A DNA stretch of 5,821 nt from Candidatus Omnitrophota bacterium (GTDB lineage: Bacteria > Omnitrophota > Gorgyraeia > 2-02-FULL-51-18). The DNA lies in NCBI GenBank assembly GCA_023247935.1, contig JAHFFM010000127.1, forward strand, positions 1 through 5,821, given 5' to 3'. A program made the translations under genes and the position numbers. Under the pieces are notes generated by a model. The model was not told where the DNA came from, did not search any database, and saw nothing but the letters and a program-made list of their open reading frames with translations. Below are positions 1-5,821 of the stretch, in pieces. Position 1 is the first letter of the stretch. Each line of letters opens with the position of its first letter.

Positions 1-1058
1 GCGATGTCGGATTCCTGTAAAATTAAATCCACGTAGCCTACGACAGCTGAAAGAGGGTTATTGATTTCATGCGCGAGCTCCGTGGCCATCACGCCGAGCT
101 TGGCAAATTTTTCCTTTTCTTGAAGCGCGGATCGCACATCCGAAATTTCGTGCTGCGCATTTTTAAGACCGGTAATTTTTTGCTCCAGTTCCGAATACAG
201 AGTGGAACTTCTCAGAATATGGGTCATTTGGACGGATAGATAAGATAAATTTTTAAGCTCGGCGGCGGTGAACCGGTTTTTATTTTCCGAGCGGCCTATA
301 TAAAGCAACCCTGAGACCGTCTCTGCTTCTCCGAGAGCTACGACAATCGCACTGTCAAAACCGGCTTTTGATTGCAAGCCGGAAAATTCGGGATAGGAAG
401 GCATACCTTGATGAAAAATAAAACTCTTGGGTTTGCTCGGAGAAAACTTGGAAATTTTTTGCGCGATTTCGCCGCAGAATGAAACAGAGGATTTATTCAT
501 GTTTCGTCCGGATTCCATGGAATATTGGCCTTCGCAATTCCTCAAAAAAATAGCCGATTCATCCGCTTTGAATATAGAGGTAAGGTATCCGATAATCGAT
601 TCCAGCATGTATGTGATATTTAATTCGGAAAAAATCTGCTGACTGGTTTCATAAAGCGAGACGAGAGACTGGATCTGCTGCATATCGAGCCGTTTTTCGA
701 TAAGCGAGAGAAGTTCTTCCACTTTGACGGGTTTTTGAAGAAAATCCGCGGCGCCCTTTTTCATGGCTTCGACGGCCGTACTCACGGTTCCCTCGCCGCT
801 AACCATGATGATTTCCACGTCCGGGCTGATTGTTTTTATTCTGTCGATCGTTTCAAGCCCGTTCATCAGGGGCATTTTCAAATCCAAAATAATCAGGTTG
901 GCTTTTTCTTTTAAAAGGACTTCAATGCTCTCCCCGCCACTGTAAGCCTTAAAAACAACATATCCCCTTGGCTCCAATATCGAAGAAACAAATTCCACCA
1001 TCTCCTTGTCGTCGTCAATAACAAGGATTTTTTTGCCCTCATATTTATAAGACGCCAT
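1..1058 (-). CDS. Receiver-GAF-HisKA hybrid sensor histidine kinase, partial (C-terminus beyond left edge)
   Basis: The reading frame is open from an ATG at 1058 to the left edge, giving 352 complete codons. Residues 9-120 form a response-regulator receiver domain: acidic cluster D15-D17, phosphoacceptor D59 in LDLKMP, S87 in MVSGEG and K109 in the KPV motif. Residues about 135-285 look like a GAF sensor domain (AIFLRN, CGEIAQK, SGLLYIGR). A charged helix, probably coiled coil, follows at about 286-318. A HisKA dimerisation helix comes next, with phosphoacceptor H330 in the H-box ELAHEINNPLS. The HATPase_c domain expected next is cut off by the window. No membrane segment or signal peptide is visible, so it is probably a cytoplasmic phosphorelay kinase driven by its own receiver and a small ligand or redox signal at the GAF. 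The start is chosen because receivers usually begin about 10 residues before the ILVIDDD strand, but no clear Shine-Dalgarno precedes it. It lies downstream of the trehalose operon on the same strand; a regulatory link is possible but not shown. Confidence 0.93.
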   Translation of the reverse strand, partial: MASYKYEGKKILVIDDDKEMVEFVSSILEPRGYVVFKAYSGGESIEVLLKEKANLIILDLKMPLMNGLETIDRIKTISPDVEIIMVSGEGTVSTAVEAMKKGAADFLQKPVKVEELLSLIEKRLDMQQIQSLVSLYETSQQIFSELNITYMLESIIGYLTSIFKADESAIFLRNCEGQYSMESGRNMNKSSVSFCGEIAQKISKFSPSKPKSFIFHQGMPSYPEFSGLQSKAGFDSAIVVALGEAETVSGLLYIGRSENKNRFTAAELKNLSYLSVQMTHILRSSTLYSELEQKITGLKNAQHEISDVRSALQEKEKFAKLGVMATELAHEINNPLSAVVGYVDLILQESDI

Positions 1059-1154
1059 ATAAATAAAGTTACACGATATGAGTGATTTAAAAAATGGCGG
1101 GCTTCGCCTTTCTTCTGTTCTATTTCTACTTAAGTTAAGACGAAAGGGCTTGTT
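1059..1154. other. Short intergenic spacer with a weak hairpin/T-tract
   Basis: This is the unique sequence between the hybrid kinase start and the palindromic element. On the minus strand a 4-bp GC stem (GGCG at 1108-1105 and CGCC at 1099-1096, 5-base loop) is followed by A and six T (1094-1089). That could be a weak intrinsic terminator for the trehalose operon, but the stem is short and the call is tentative. No convincing -35/-10 pair or ribosome binding site for the kinase gene is visible, so read-through from the operon cannot be excluded. Confidence 0.3.
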
Positions 1155-1340
1155 TATCGCTCTGCCTAAAAATAACAAGCCAAACGGGTCCTGTCACATG
1201 AAACCTATTCTTATTTATCCAAAAACGCTATCAGGACCTCAAGAAAAGACTTCGGGTTGCGATGTGCTGTCCTTTTTGGATAAATAAAGATAGATTTCAT
1301 GCGCCACCCGTTCGGCTTGTTATTTTTAGGCAGGGCGATA
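1155..1340. mobile_element. 186-bp palindromic MITE-like element, complete copy
   Basis: Two arms, 1155-1225 and 1273-1340, are imperfect inverted repeats of about 70 bases around a 47-base centre (1226-1272). Both outer ends read TATCGC(T/C)CTGCCTAAAAATAACAAGCC inward, with one mismatch over the first 27 bases; small differences and a few unpaired bases occur in the middle of the arms. A second copy in opposite orientation begins at 5691. The element has no credible coding capacity and starts and ends with TA, as expected for a non-autonomous element mobilised by an IS630/mariner-type transposase that targets TA; the transposase family is an inference. Its right end overlaps the end of treT and provides that gene's last four codons and stop. 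As RNA it would fold into a very long hairpin. No T-run follows the outer end, so it is not a standard intrinsic terminator. Confidence 0.85.
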
Positions 1341-2585
1341 GTTGACGAACTCAGATTTGTTGATGTCAAAATCTTCTCTTTTTTTGCCCGAACTCACGAA
1401 CAAAAAAAGGAGCAGATAATCACGGATATGGCGGGTGATCAAAAAATTCTTTCTGACATGCTCGCGGCCGTTTAAGCCGAGCTTTGAAGCGAAATTAGGG
1501 TCATCCAGCAAACGTTCAATCCAATAAGTCGTTTCCTTTACGGATTGTGTGAGAATTCCGGATTGGCCATGCGTGATTTGCAGCGGAATTCCCCCTACGG
1601 CTCCGGCGATCACGGGCTTCGCCTTCCAAAGCGCTTCCGTGATCGTGAGGCCAAAACCTTCACGCAGGGATTTTTGAAGAATAATCGTCGAAGCGCGTTG
1701 AATCGCATTGATTTCCAAATGGCTCGTGGGAGGAAGCGAACGCACCAAAATATTCGGGAAATGAGCCGCTTCATCGAGCACCTCCGCGAGCACTTGTGCG
1801 CCCTCCGGATCATCCGAAGCCGAGCCGCCCACCAAAAGTAAATAAGCGTCCTTATTATTTTTCACGTTCTTAAACGCCTGAATCACGCCGACAGGGTCTT
1901 TTAGTCTGTCAAACCGGGACACTTGAGTCACCAGGGGTTTATCCGTGGGGATTTGAAGCTGGCCCAAAATGTTGTTAATTTCCTGCATGCTCATTTCACG
2001 ATTTTTTTCGCTCAAAGGGTCAATAGAGGGACTGATCAGGAATTGAGGATTATCCAATTTCTTGCGAAAAGCCGGAGCGGAAAACACCGACGCGTCGTAC
2101 TGATTCACATAATCTTTCAGATAATTCCAAACTTCGGGATTTGGGTTGGAAAGATCGATGTGGCAGCGCCACACCCAATAGTTTTTATTTCTTTTTTTCC
2201 TTTCCACCAAACCTACCGGCTGCGGGTCGTGAATAAAAACGATTTCTTCATCAAGAGACATTTGGGCTAAATTTTGTCTCTGTATTTCTTCAAAAATGGC
2301 GTATTCCTCGGGAGTTAATCTGTCTTTTCCGCCATGAAGCGCGTTATGAATTTTTTTGGTGACCGAAAAAAAAGCATCATTGCCCTTGATCACCTCCCAA
2401 CGCACGCTCAGATTCAAATCATTCATGAAGGGAATCATCCGGTTTAATATTTCCGCGACTCCCCCTCCGTCAAAAGTGGAATTAATAAACAACATTCTTT
2501 TATCCTGAAGATCCGCGGCAACGCGATGAATTTCTTCAATAACATGTAAACCGGCGAATGGCGCATATTCCATTAATTTCGGCAC
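1326..2585 (-). CDS. treT: Trehalose synthase, TreT-type (GT4 glycosyltransferase)
   Basis: The 419-residue protein matches the TreT family, which joins an NDP-glucose (ADP-, UDP- or GDP-) and free glucose to form trehalose in one reversible step in the cytoplasm. Visible family signatures are GGGVAEIL (40-47) in the N-terminal nucleotide-sugar fold, VRWEVIKG (61-68), the HDPQP motif (119-123), WRCHIDLS (139-146) and PSIDPLSEKN (186-195). The GT-B C-terminal domain has QVSRFDRLKDP (221-231, with R224 and K229 as likely phosphate-binding residues) and the retaining-GT4 E-x7-E signature in REGFGLTITEA (308-318, E309 and E317). The start is a GTG at 2585, preceded by a good AAAGGAG 8 bases upstream; an in-frame ATG at 2573 lacks that spacing. 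It overlaps otsB by 13 bases. The family core ends near residue 395; the last ~20 residues look like an extension, and the final YRPA plus stop are encoded by the palindromic element. The donor nucleotide cannot be told from sequence. Confidence 0.93.
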   Translation of the reverse strand: MPKLMEYAPFAGLHVIEEIHRVAADLQDKRMLFINSTFDGGGVAEILNRMIPFMNDLNLSVRWEVIKGNDAFFSVTKKIHNALHGGKDRLTPEEYAIFEEIQRQNLAQMSLDEEIVFIHDPQPVGLVERKKRNKNYWVWRCHIDLSNPNPEVWNYLKDYVNQYDASVFSAPAFRKKLDNPQFLISPSIDPLSEKNREMSMQEINNILGQLQIPTDKPLVTQVSRFDRLKDPVGVIQAFKNVKNNKDAYLLLVGGSASDDPEGAQVLAEVLDEAAHFPNILVRSLPPTSHLEINAIQRASTIILQKSLREGFGLTITEALWKAKPVIAGAVGGIPLQITHGQSGILTQSVKETTYWIERLLDDPNFASKLGLNGREHVRKNFLITRHIRDYLLLFLFVSSGKKREDFDINKSEFVNYRPA

Positions 2586-3409
2586 AAAACACTCTCCTTT
2601 AATTCATGACCCGACATACTCCTGTGTTTCGACGGCAAGCGGGACAAAGTCTCCAGAAGAGCGCGAACGTCCTGCGTGTTTTTTAAATAATAATCAGCCG
2701 ACGAGCGCTTGGAGCGTCCGACGCGGATGGTATAAGCCTTATCGCGCATGCGGCTGAACATGTCCTCATCCGTGGTGTCATCCCCTAAAATAAGGCAAAA
2801 ATCAGATTTCAATTTTTTATGGACGAATTGAACCGCCCGGCCCTTGTCCCAGTCCACCCGAGGACGAATCTCCCAAACCCTTTTTCCATGACGCCACACA
2901 AGCGGGCCGTCCTTGAATTTATGCTGAAAAAAAAGAATCAGCTCATGGAACATCGTGAACTGATCTTTGGATAAATTCCGGTAATGAAGGCTTAGGCTGT
3001 ATTTTTTGTCCTCTACCCAGACTCCGGGCCAAAACATAAAAGTAATTCTCAGTTTTCTTTCGAGTATTCGCAGAAAAGGCACATGTTTTCTCGCCAGTTT
3101 CGCGGGAAAAGGCATCCCTTCCATATGAGGCGTCATTTCCAATCCGTGATTGCCCATGAATAAAACATGCCTATTGGAAAAACGCGAACGAAGGTCTTTT
3201 AAAGAGCGGCCGCTCACGATCACGGTTTGATTAGACTTTTTTGAGGCTAGACGGTTCAATGCCTGCGCCATGCCTTCATTCACGTGCGCCTTTTTCGGGT
3301 CGTTCACGATGGGCGTCAACGTGCCGTCAAAATCTAAAAATAAAATGCGGCATGAGCTTTTTTCCCAATCCCTCAAAATATTTTTCCAATCTCTCCAAAA
3401 ATACTTCAT
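2573..3409 (-). CDS. otsB: Trehalose-6-phosphate phosphatase (HAD superfamily)
   Basis: The 278-residue protein is of usual OtsB length and removes the phosphate from trehalose-6-phosphate to give trehalose in the cytoplasm. All HAD motifs are intact: motif I LDFDGTLTPI (25-34, nucleophile D26 and acid/base D28), motif II VSGR (65-68), motif III lysine K189 in DWDKG, and motif IV GDDTTDEDMF (209-218, Mg-binding acidic residues). GNHGLE (86-91) and the GKRVWEIRP strand (175-183), typical of the trehalose-phosphatase cap and substrate region, are also present. Its ATG overlaps the TGA of the upstream synthase gene in an ATGA arrangement (3406-3409), pointing to translational coupling; only a G-rich stretch stands in for a ribosome binding site. 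A related phosphatase acting on glucosylglycerol-phosphate is a formal alternative, but the motifs and context favour trehalose. Confidence 0.95.
   Translation of the reverse strand: MKYFWRDWKNILRDWEKSSCRILFLDFDGTLTPIVNDPKKAHVNEGMAQALNRLASKKSNQTVIVSGRSLKDLRSRFSNRHVLFMGNHGLEMTPHMEGMPFPAKLARKHVPFLRILERKLRITFMFWPGVWVEDKKYSLSLHYRNLSKDQFTMFHELILFFQHKFKDGPLVWRHGKRVWEIRPRVDWDKGRAVQFVHKKLKSDFCLILGDDTTDEDMFSRMRDKAYTIRVGRSKRSSADYYLKNTQDVRALLETLSRLPSKHRSMSGHELKESVLCRN
2594..2600 (-). promoter_or_regulatory. Ribosome binding site for treT inside the end of otsB
   Basis: On the minus strand AAAGGAG lies 8 bases before the GTG at 2585, within the last codons of otsB (the KES codons). It is the strongest Shine-Dalgarno sequence seen in the operon and decides the GTG start over the later in-frame ATG at 2573. 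Confidence 0.75.
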
Positions 3410-5658
3410 ACAAACGCCCCCGGCCGGATTTCCGTCATGTCATGGATCACGTCCGCGGCCCAGCGATAGACGTTCCACTCGCGCAGCGTTCGGCGCATTC
3501 TCTTCATGCGCGCCCTTTGTTCATCCGCGGGCATTTCAATCGCGCGGCGAATGGAGTCCGCCGTTTGACCAATATCGTAGGGATTGATGACAAGTGAATC
3601 GGCCAACTCGCGGGCGGCGCCTGTAAATTGGCTTAAAATAAGCACGCCCTGCTCGTCATTGCGGCTGGAAACAAATTCTTTAGCGACAAGATTCATCCCA
3701 TCATGAAGAGAGGTCACCAAACACAACTTGGCCGCCTTATAAAAAGGAAAAATTTCTTCATGGCTGTGATGTTTTTCAAGAAATAGAATCGGTTTCCAGT
3801 TTTTGATTTTCCAACGCGCGTTAATCCGGTCGCATTCGCGCAGCAGTTCCACCATAAAATCCTGGTACCGCGGAATTAACGTGCGCGTGGGAGCACCCAG
3901 CTCCACAAAAGTAAATTTGCCGACATATTCCGGATTTTTATCCAAAAACATTTCCACGCCCCGGAATCTTTCCAAAATCCCTTTGGTGTAATCCAATCTG
4001 TCCACGCCAACCCCGATATATTCCGTCTGAATCCCATAATTTTTAAGAATGGCGTCTATCGCCGGAGAATTTGAGGCTTTATTTTCATCGCCGCCGTTAA
4101 ACGCGATGCTGATAGGGAACGGCTTCACGAGCGTTGTTTGTCCCTCACGGTTGACGGTGAACCGTTCATAATCCAAACGGGCTTCCAACACTCTGTCCAC
4201 GGTTTCCATAAAATTGTTGCAATGGTATTGCGTGTGAAATCCGATAATATCCGCACCCAGCATGCCCTCCAACAATTCCCTCTGCCAGGGACAAATACCG
4301 AAAGATTCAGGATTCGTCCAAGGAATATGCCAGAAAATCGCCACTCTCGCGTCGGGACGCTTCGCTTTGATCATTTTCGGAAGCAAAGCGAAATGATAAT
4401 CCTGCACCCACACAAAAGGTTCTTCGGTGCCTTCCATTTCCTCTAAAAGGGCGTCCGCGAAAATACGATTCGCCTTCATGTAATTTTCCCAATCGCTTTC
4501 CCGGAAAATCGGCCGCGTATGCGCTACATGGCATAAAGGCCAAAGTCCTTCATTTGAAAAACCAAAGTAATAGCCCATCTCGGTTTCTTTGTCGATCCAA
4601 ACCCGTTTCAAAACATACTGGGGCTCGTCCGGCGGCACCATAATGCGTCCCTGCGGATCCGCGGTTTCTTTGTCGGCATCGCCCGTGGCTTGAGCGATCC
4701 AAATCCCCCCGCAAGCTTTTAGCACCGGTTCAAGCGCCGTCACCAAACCGCTGGCTGGCACCTGGCATTGGATGTCTTTGCCTTTGCGGATATGCGTATA
4801 AGGCTCGCGGTTGGAAACCACGAAAAAAGGACGCTCCTTCAAACGACGGCGGGCGAAAGCCTTTAATCTCTCCGCCGTCCAAACCGGCTCCATGGAAAGC
4901 CTTAATCGCGCTTCCTCTTCCGCTGAAAACCGGGCTACCTCGAGGCTTCTGGCCATCTTGGTGATTTCGTCAGCGAGGGGCTCAAAAATTTTCCCATGTT
5001 TTTTTGGAAGAGAATCAGGATTTTGTCCCATGCGGATCTGCTTGGTCCACTCCGCTATCCTGTTCATGGGTCTTTTTACATTTAAATAAATCACCAAAGG
5101 TGTGATAACCAGAAGAACCGACGTTTGAATTAATAAACGCAAAAAATGCTGCATCCATATTTTTCGCACTTCCTCAGAAACCGAGGACGCGTTTTGATAA
5201 AGACAAAGAACATAAGTGCCGCTTTCCGAAGCCACGGGCATGGCGCAAACATGGAGAAAGTTTTTTGATTCCGAAAAAAACCGGCTTGTCCAAGAATCTT
5301 CACGGATCAAATCCTTGGTGGTGTTTTGAATTGTCGCGGGCACCTTTGGTAAATCCGTGTTTTCATGTTCGCTGACGGCAAGCCGCATTCCCTGCGGATC
5401 ATACAATTCCACTCTCAAAAAATCGTCCGTCAAAGGAACGCTATGAATCAAGTCTTCAGCCCCCTGCATGTCACCTTTTGCCAGAAAAGGCCGGACCTTC
5501 TGAGAAATATCCTCGGTCAGGTCAAATGATCGGCGTTCGATTTCGCTTTTAAGACGTTTCTCTTCTCGGCCTGCCTGCCACACCGACAGGGCGCAAGCCG
5601 TCAAAAAAACGGCTATGAACAAAGAAACAAAAAAGCGTATAAATAATCGAAATACCAT
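3406..5658 (-). CDS. otsA: Membrane-anchored sensor-HAMP trehalose-6-phosphate synthase (GT20)
   Basis: This 750-residue protein is much longer than a typical OtsA (about 450-500) because of a sensory N-terminus. A first membrane segment spans about residues 5-27. An extracytoplasmic region of about 145 residues (28-172) has a strand pattern reminiscent of Cache/PAS-like sensors (RVELYDPQGMRLAVSE). A second membrane segment lies at about 172-193. A HAMP-like linker follows at about 192-243 (VKRPMNRI, the G at 211, and the second helix FEPLADEITKMARSLE), then a charged helix. The GT20 domain (about 277-740) makes trehalose-6-phosphate from an NDP-glucose and glucose-6-phosphate. Its key residues are intact: R284 in VSNREP, Y363/Y364 and W373 in YYFGFSNEGLWP, D420 in VQDYH, H444 in FWHIPW, R554 and K559 in VDRLDYTKG, and D653 to E661 in HDGMNLVAKE. 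The chosen ATG has only a weak AGAAAG 6 bases upstream. It heads the otsA-otsB-treT operon. The expected topology places the enzyme on the cytoplasmic face of the inner membrane. Glucosylglycerol-phosphate synthase is a less likely alternative. Confidence 0.93.
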   Translation of the reverse strand: MVFRLFIRFFVSLFIAVFLTACALSVWQAGREEKRLKSEIERRSFDLTEDISQKVRPFLAKGDMQGAEDLIHSVPLTDDFLRVELYDPQGMRLAVSEHENTDLPKVPATIQNTTKDLIREDSWTSRFFSESKNFLHVCAMPVASESGTYVLCLYQNASSVSEEVRKIWMQHFLRLLIQTSVLLVITPLVIYLNVKRPMNRIAEWTKQIRMGQNPDSLPKKHGKIFEPLADEITKMARSLEVARFSAEEEARLRLSMEPVWTAERLKAFARRRLKERPFFVVSNREPYTHIRKGKDIQCQVPASGLVTALEPVLKACGGIWIAQATGDADKETADPQGRIMVPPDEPQYVLKRVWIDKETEMGYYFGFSNEGLWPLCHVAHTRPIFRESDWENYMKANRIFADALLEEMEGTEEPFVWVQDYHFALLPKMIKAKRPDARVAIFWHIPWTNPESFGICPWQRELLEGMLGADIIGFHTQYHCNNFMETVDRVLEARLDYERFTVNREGQTTLVKPFPISIAFNGGDENKASNSPAIDAILKNYGIQTEYIGVGVDRLDYTKGILERFRGVEMFLDKNPEYVGKFTFVELGAPTRTLIPRYQDFMVELLRECDRINARWKIKNWKPILFLEKHHSHEEIFPFYKAAKLCLVTSLHDGMNLVAKEFVSSRNDEQGVLILSQFTGAARELADSLVINPYDIGQTADSIRRAIEMPADEQRARMKRMRRTLREWNVYRWAADVIHDMTEIRPGAFV

Positions 5659-5686
5659 AAAAAGCTTTCTAATTAAAAATGTTTAA

Positions 5687-5714
5687 AATCTATTGCCCTA
5701 CCTAAAAATAACAA
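5687..5714 (-). promoter_or_regulatory. Tentative sigma70-like promoter spanning the element boundary
   Basis: On the minus strand TTGTTA (5714-5709) and TAGATT (5692-5687) are separated by 16 bases; each matches four of six consensus positions. Transcription would start near 5680, giving a short leader of about 22 bases before the synthase ATG. The -35 hexamer and the first two bases of the -10 lie in the palindromic element. In AT-rich DNA such matches arise easily, and the true promoter may lie beyond the window. Confidence 0.22.
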
Positions 5715-5821
5715 GCCAAACGGGTGGCGCATGAAATCTATCTTTATTTATCCAAAAAGGACAGCACATCGCAACCCGAAGTCTTTTCTTGAGGTCCTGA
5801 TAGCGTTTTTGGATAAATAAG
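5691..5821. mobile_element. Palindromic MITE-like element, second copy, cut by right edge
   Basis: These 131 bases match the reverse complement of 1340-1210 at 128 positions; the differences are two near the outer end and one in the ACAAGCC(A/G)AACGGG stretch. The central unpaired segment is identical and reversed, so the two copies are in opposite orientation. About 55 bases of the far arm should lie beyond the window if this copy is also 186 bp. It begins 33 bases upstream of the synthase start codon, so it forms the 5' leader or promoter region of the trehalose operon. Confidence 0.85.

Noticed and set aside
427..945. Plus-strand open frames at 427-642 and 763-945
   Set aside because: They lie antisense to the hybrid kinase, whose REC and GAF motifs are clear on the minus strand.
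1078..1287. Plus-strand open frame of 69 codons covering most of the palindromic element
   Set aside because: It runs through the inverted-repeat arm and centre, has no ribosome binding site or recognisable motif, and its frame arises from repeat sequence.
1155..1340. Palindromic element as a rho-independent terminator of the operon
   Set aside because: The outer end of the stem is not followed by a T-run on either strand, and the stem is far longer than normal terminators; the same sequence also sits upstream of the operon.
1545..2270. Open frames at 1545-1841 and 1923-2270 (plus) and 1610-1813 (minus)
   Set aside because: All are shadows of treT, which has full-length family motifs through this span; the arginine-rich translations are typical of antisense or shifted frames.
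3241..5089. Plus-strand frames at 3241-3597, 3270-3587, 3803-3991, 4138-4446 and 4811-5089, and a minus frame at 4307-4543
   Set aside because: They overlap otsB and the GT20 synthase in other frames and show no domain or translation signal.
5691..5821. Leader element as a riboswitch or structured ncRNA
   Set aside because: The same sequence occurs in opposite orientation after treT and is a simple near-palindrome with TA ends, which fits a mobile repeat better than a ligand-binding RNA.
1155..5821. The repeated sequences as part of a CRISPR array
   Set aside because: There are only two copies, in opposite orientation and 4.35 kb apart with genes between them, with no spacer pattern.

Overview
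The window reads as Gram-negative bacterial DNA of moderate GC content. All recognisable genes lie on the minus strand. Cytoplasmic membrane sensor modules, a receiver-GAF-histidine kinase protein and the mix of trehalose genes suggest a deltaproteobacterial-like or candidate-phylum lineage (Omnitrophota-like). That placement is a guess from gene content, since there is no rRNA or other marker gene here.

Reading in the direction of transcription (right to left), there is first a partial palindromic repeat element (5691-5821, running off the right edge). Next comes a tightly packed three-gene trehalose operon. Its first gene encodes a membrane-anchored protein with an extracytoplasmic sensor-like region, a HAMP linker and a complete GT20 trehalose-6-phosphate synthase domain (3406-5658). 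The second encodes a trehalose-6-phosphate phosphatase, otsB (2573-3409). The third encodes a TreT-type GT4 trehalose synthase (1326-2585). The genes overlap by 4 and 13 bases, which suggests one translationally coupled transcript. A second, complete copy of the palindromic element (1155-1340) sits at the end of treT and supplies its stop codon. After a 96-base spacer comes the start of a REC-GAF-HisKA hybrid kinase (1-1058) whose ATPase part lies beyond the left edge.

Functionally, the operon holds two complete routes to trehalose: the two-step OtsA/OtsB route (UDP-glucose plus glucose-6-phosphate, then dephosphorylation) and the one-step TreT route (NDP-glucose plus glucose). The first enzyme appears to be wired to an envelope signal through a HAMP domain, so osmoprotectant synthesis could be controlled directly by an external stimulus rather than through transcription.

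The second notable feature is the pair of ~186-bp palindromic, MITE-like elements in opposite orientation, 128/131 identical where both are visible, which bracket the whole operon exactly. The empty-site reconstruction at the left copy fits insertion into a TA dinucleotide inside the original treT stop codon.
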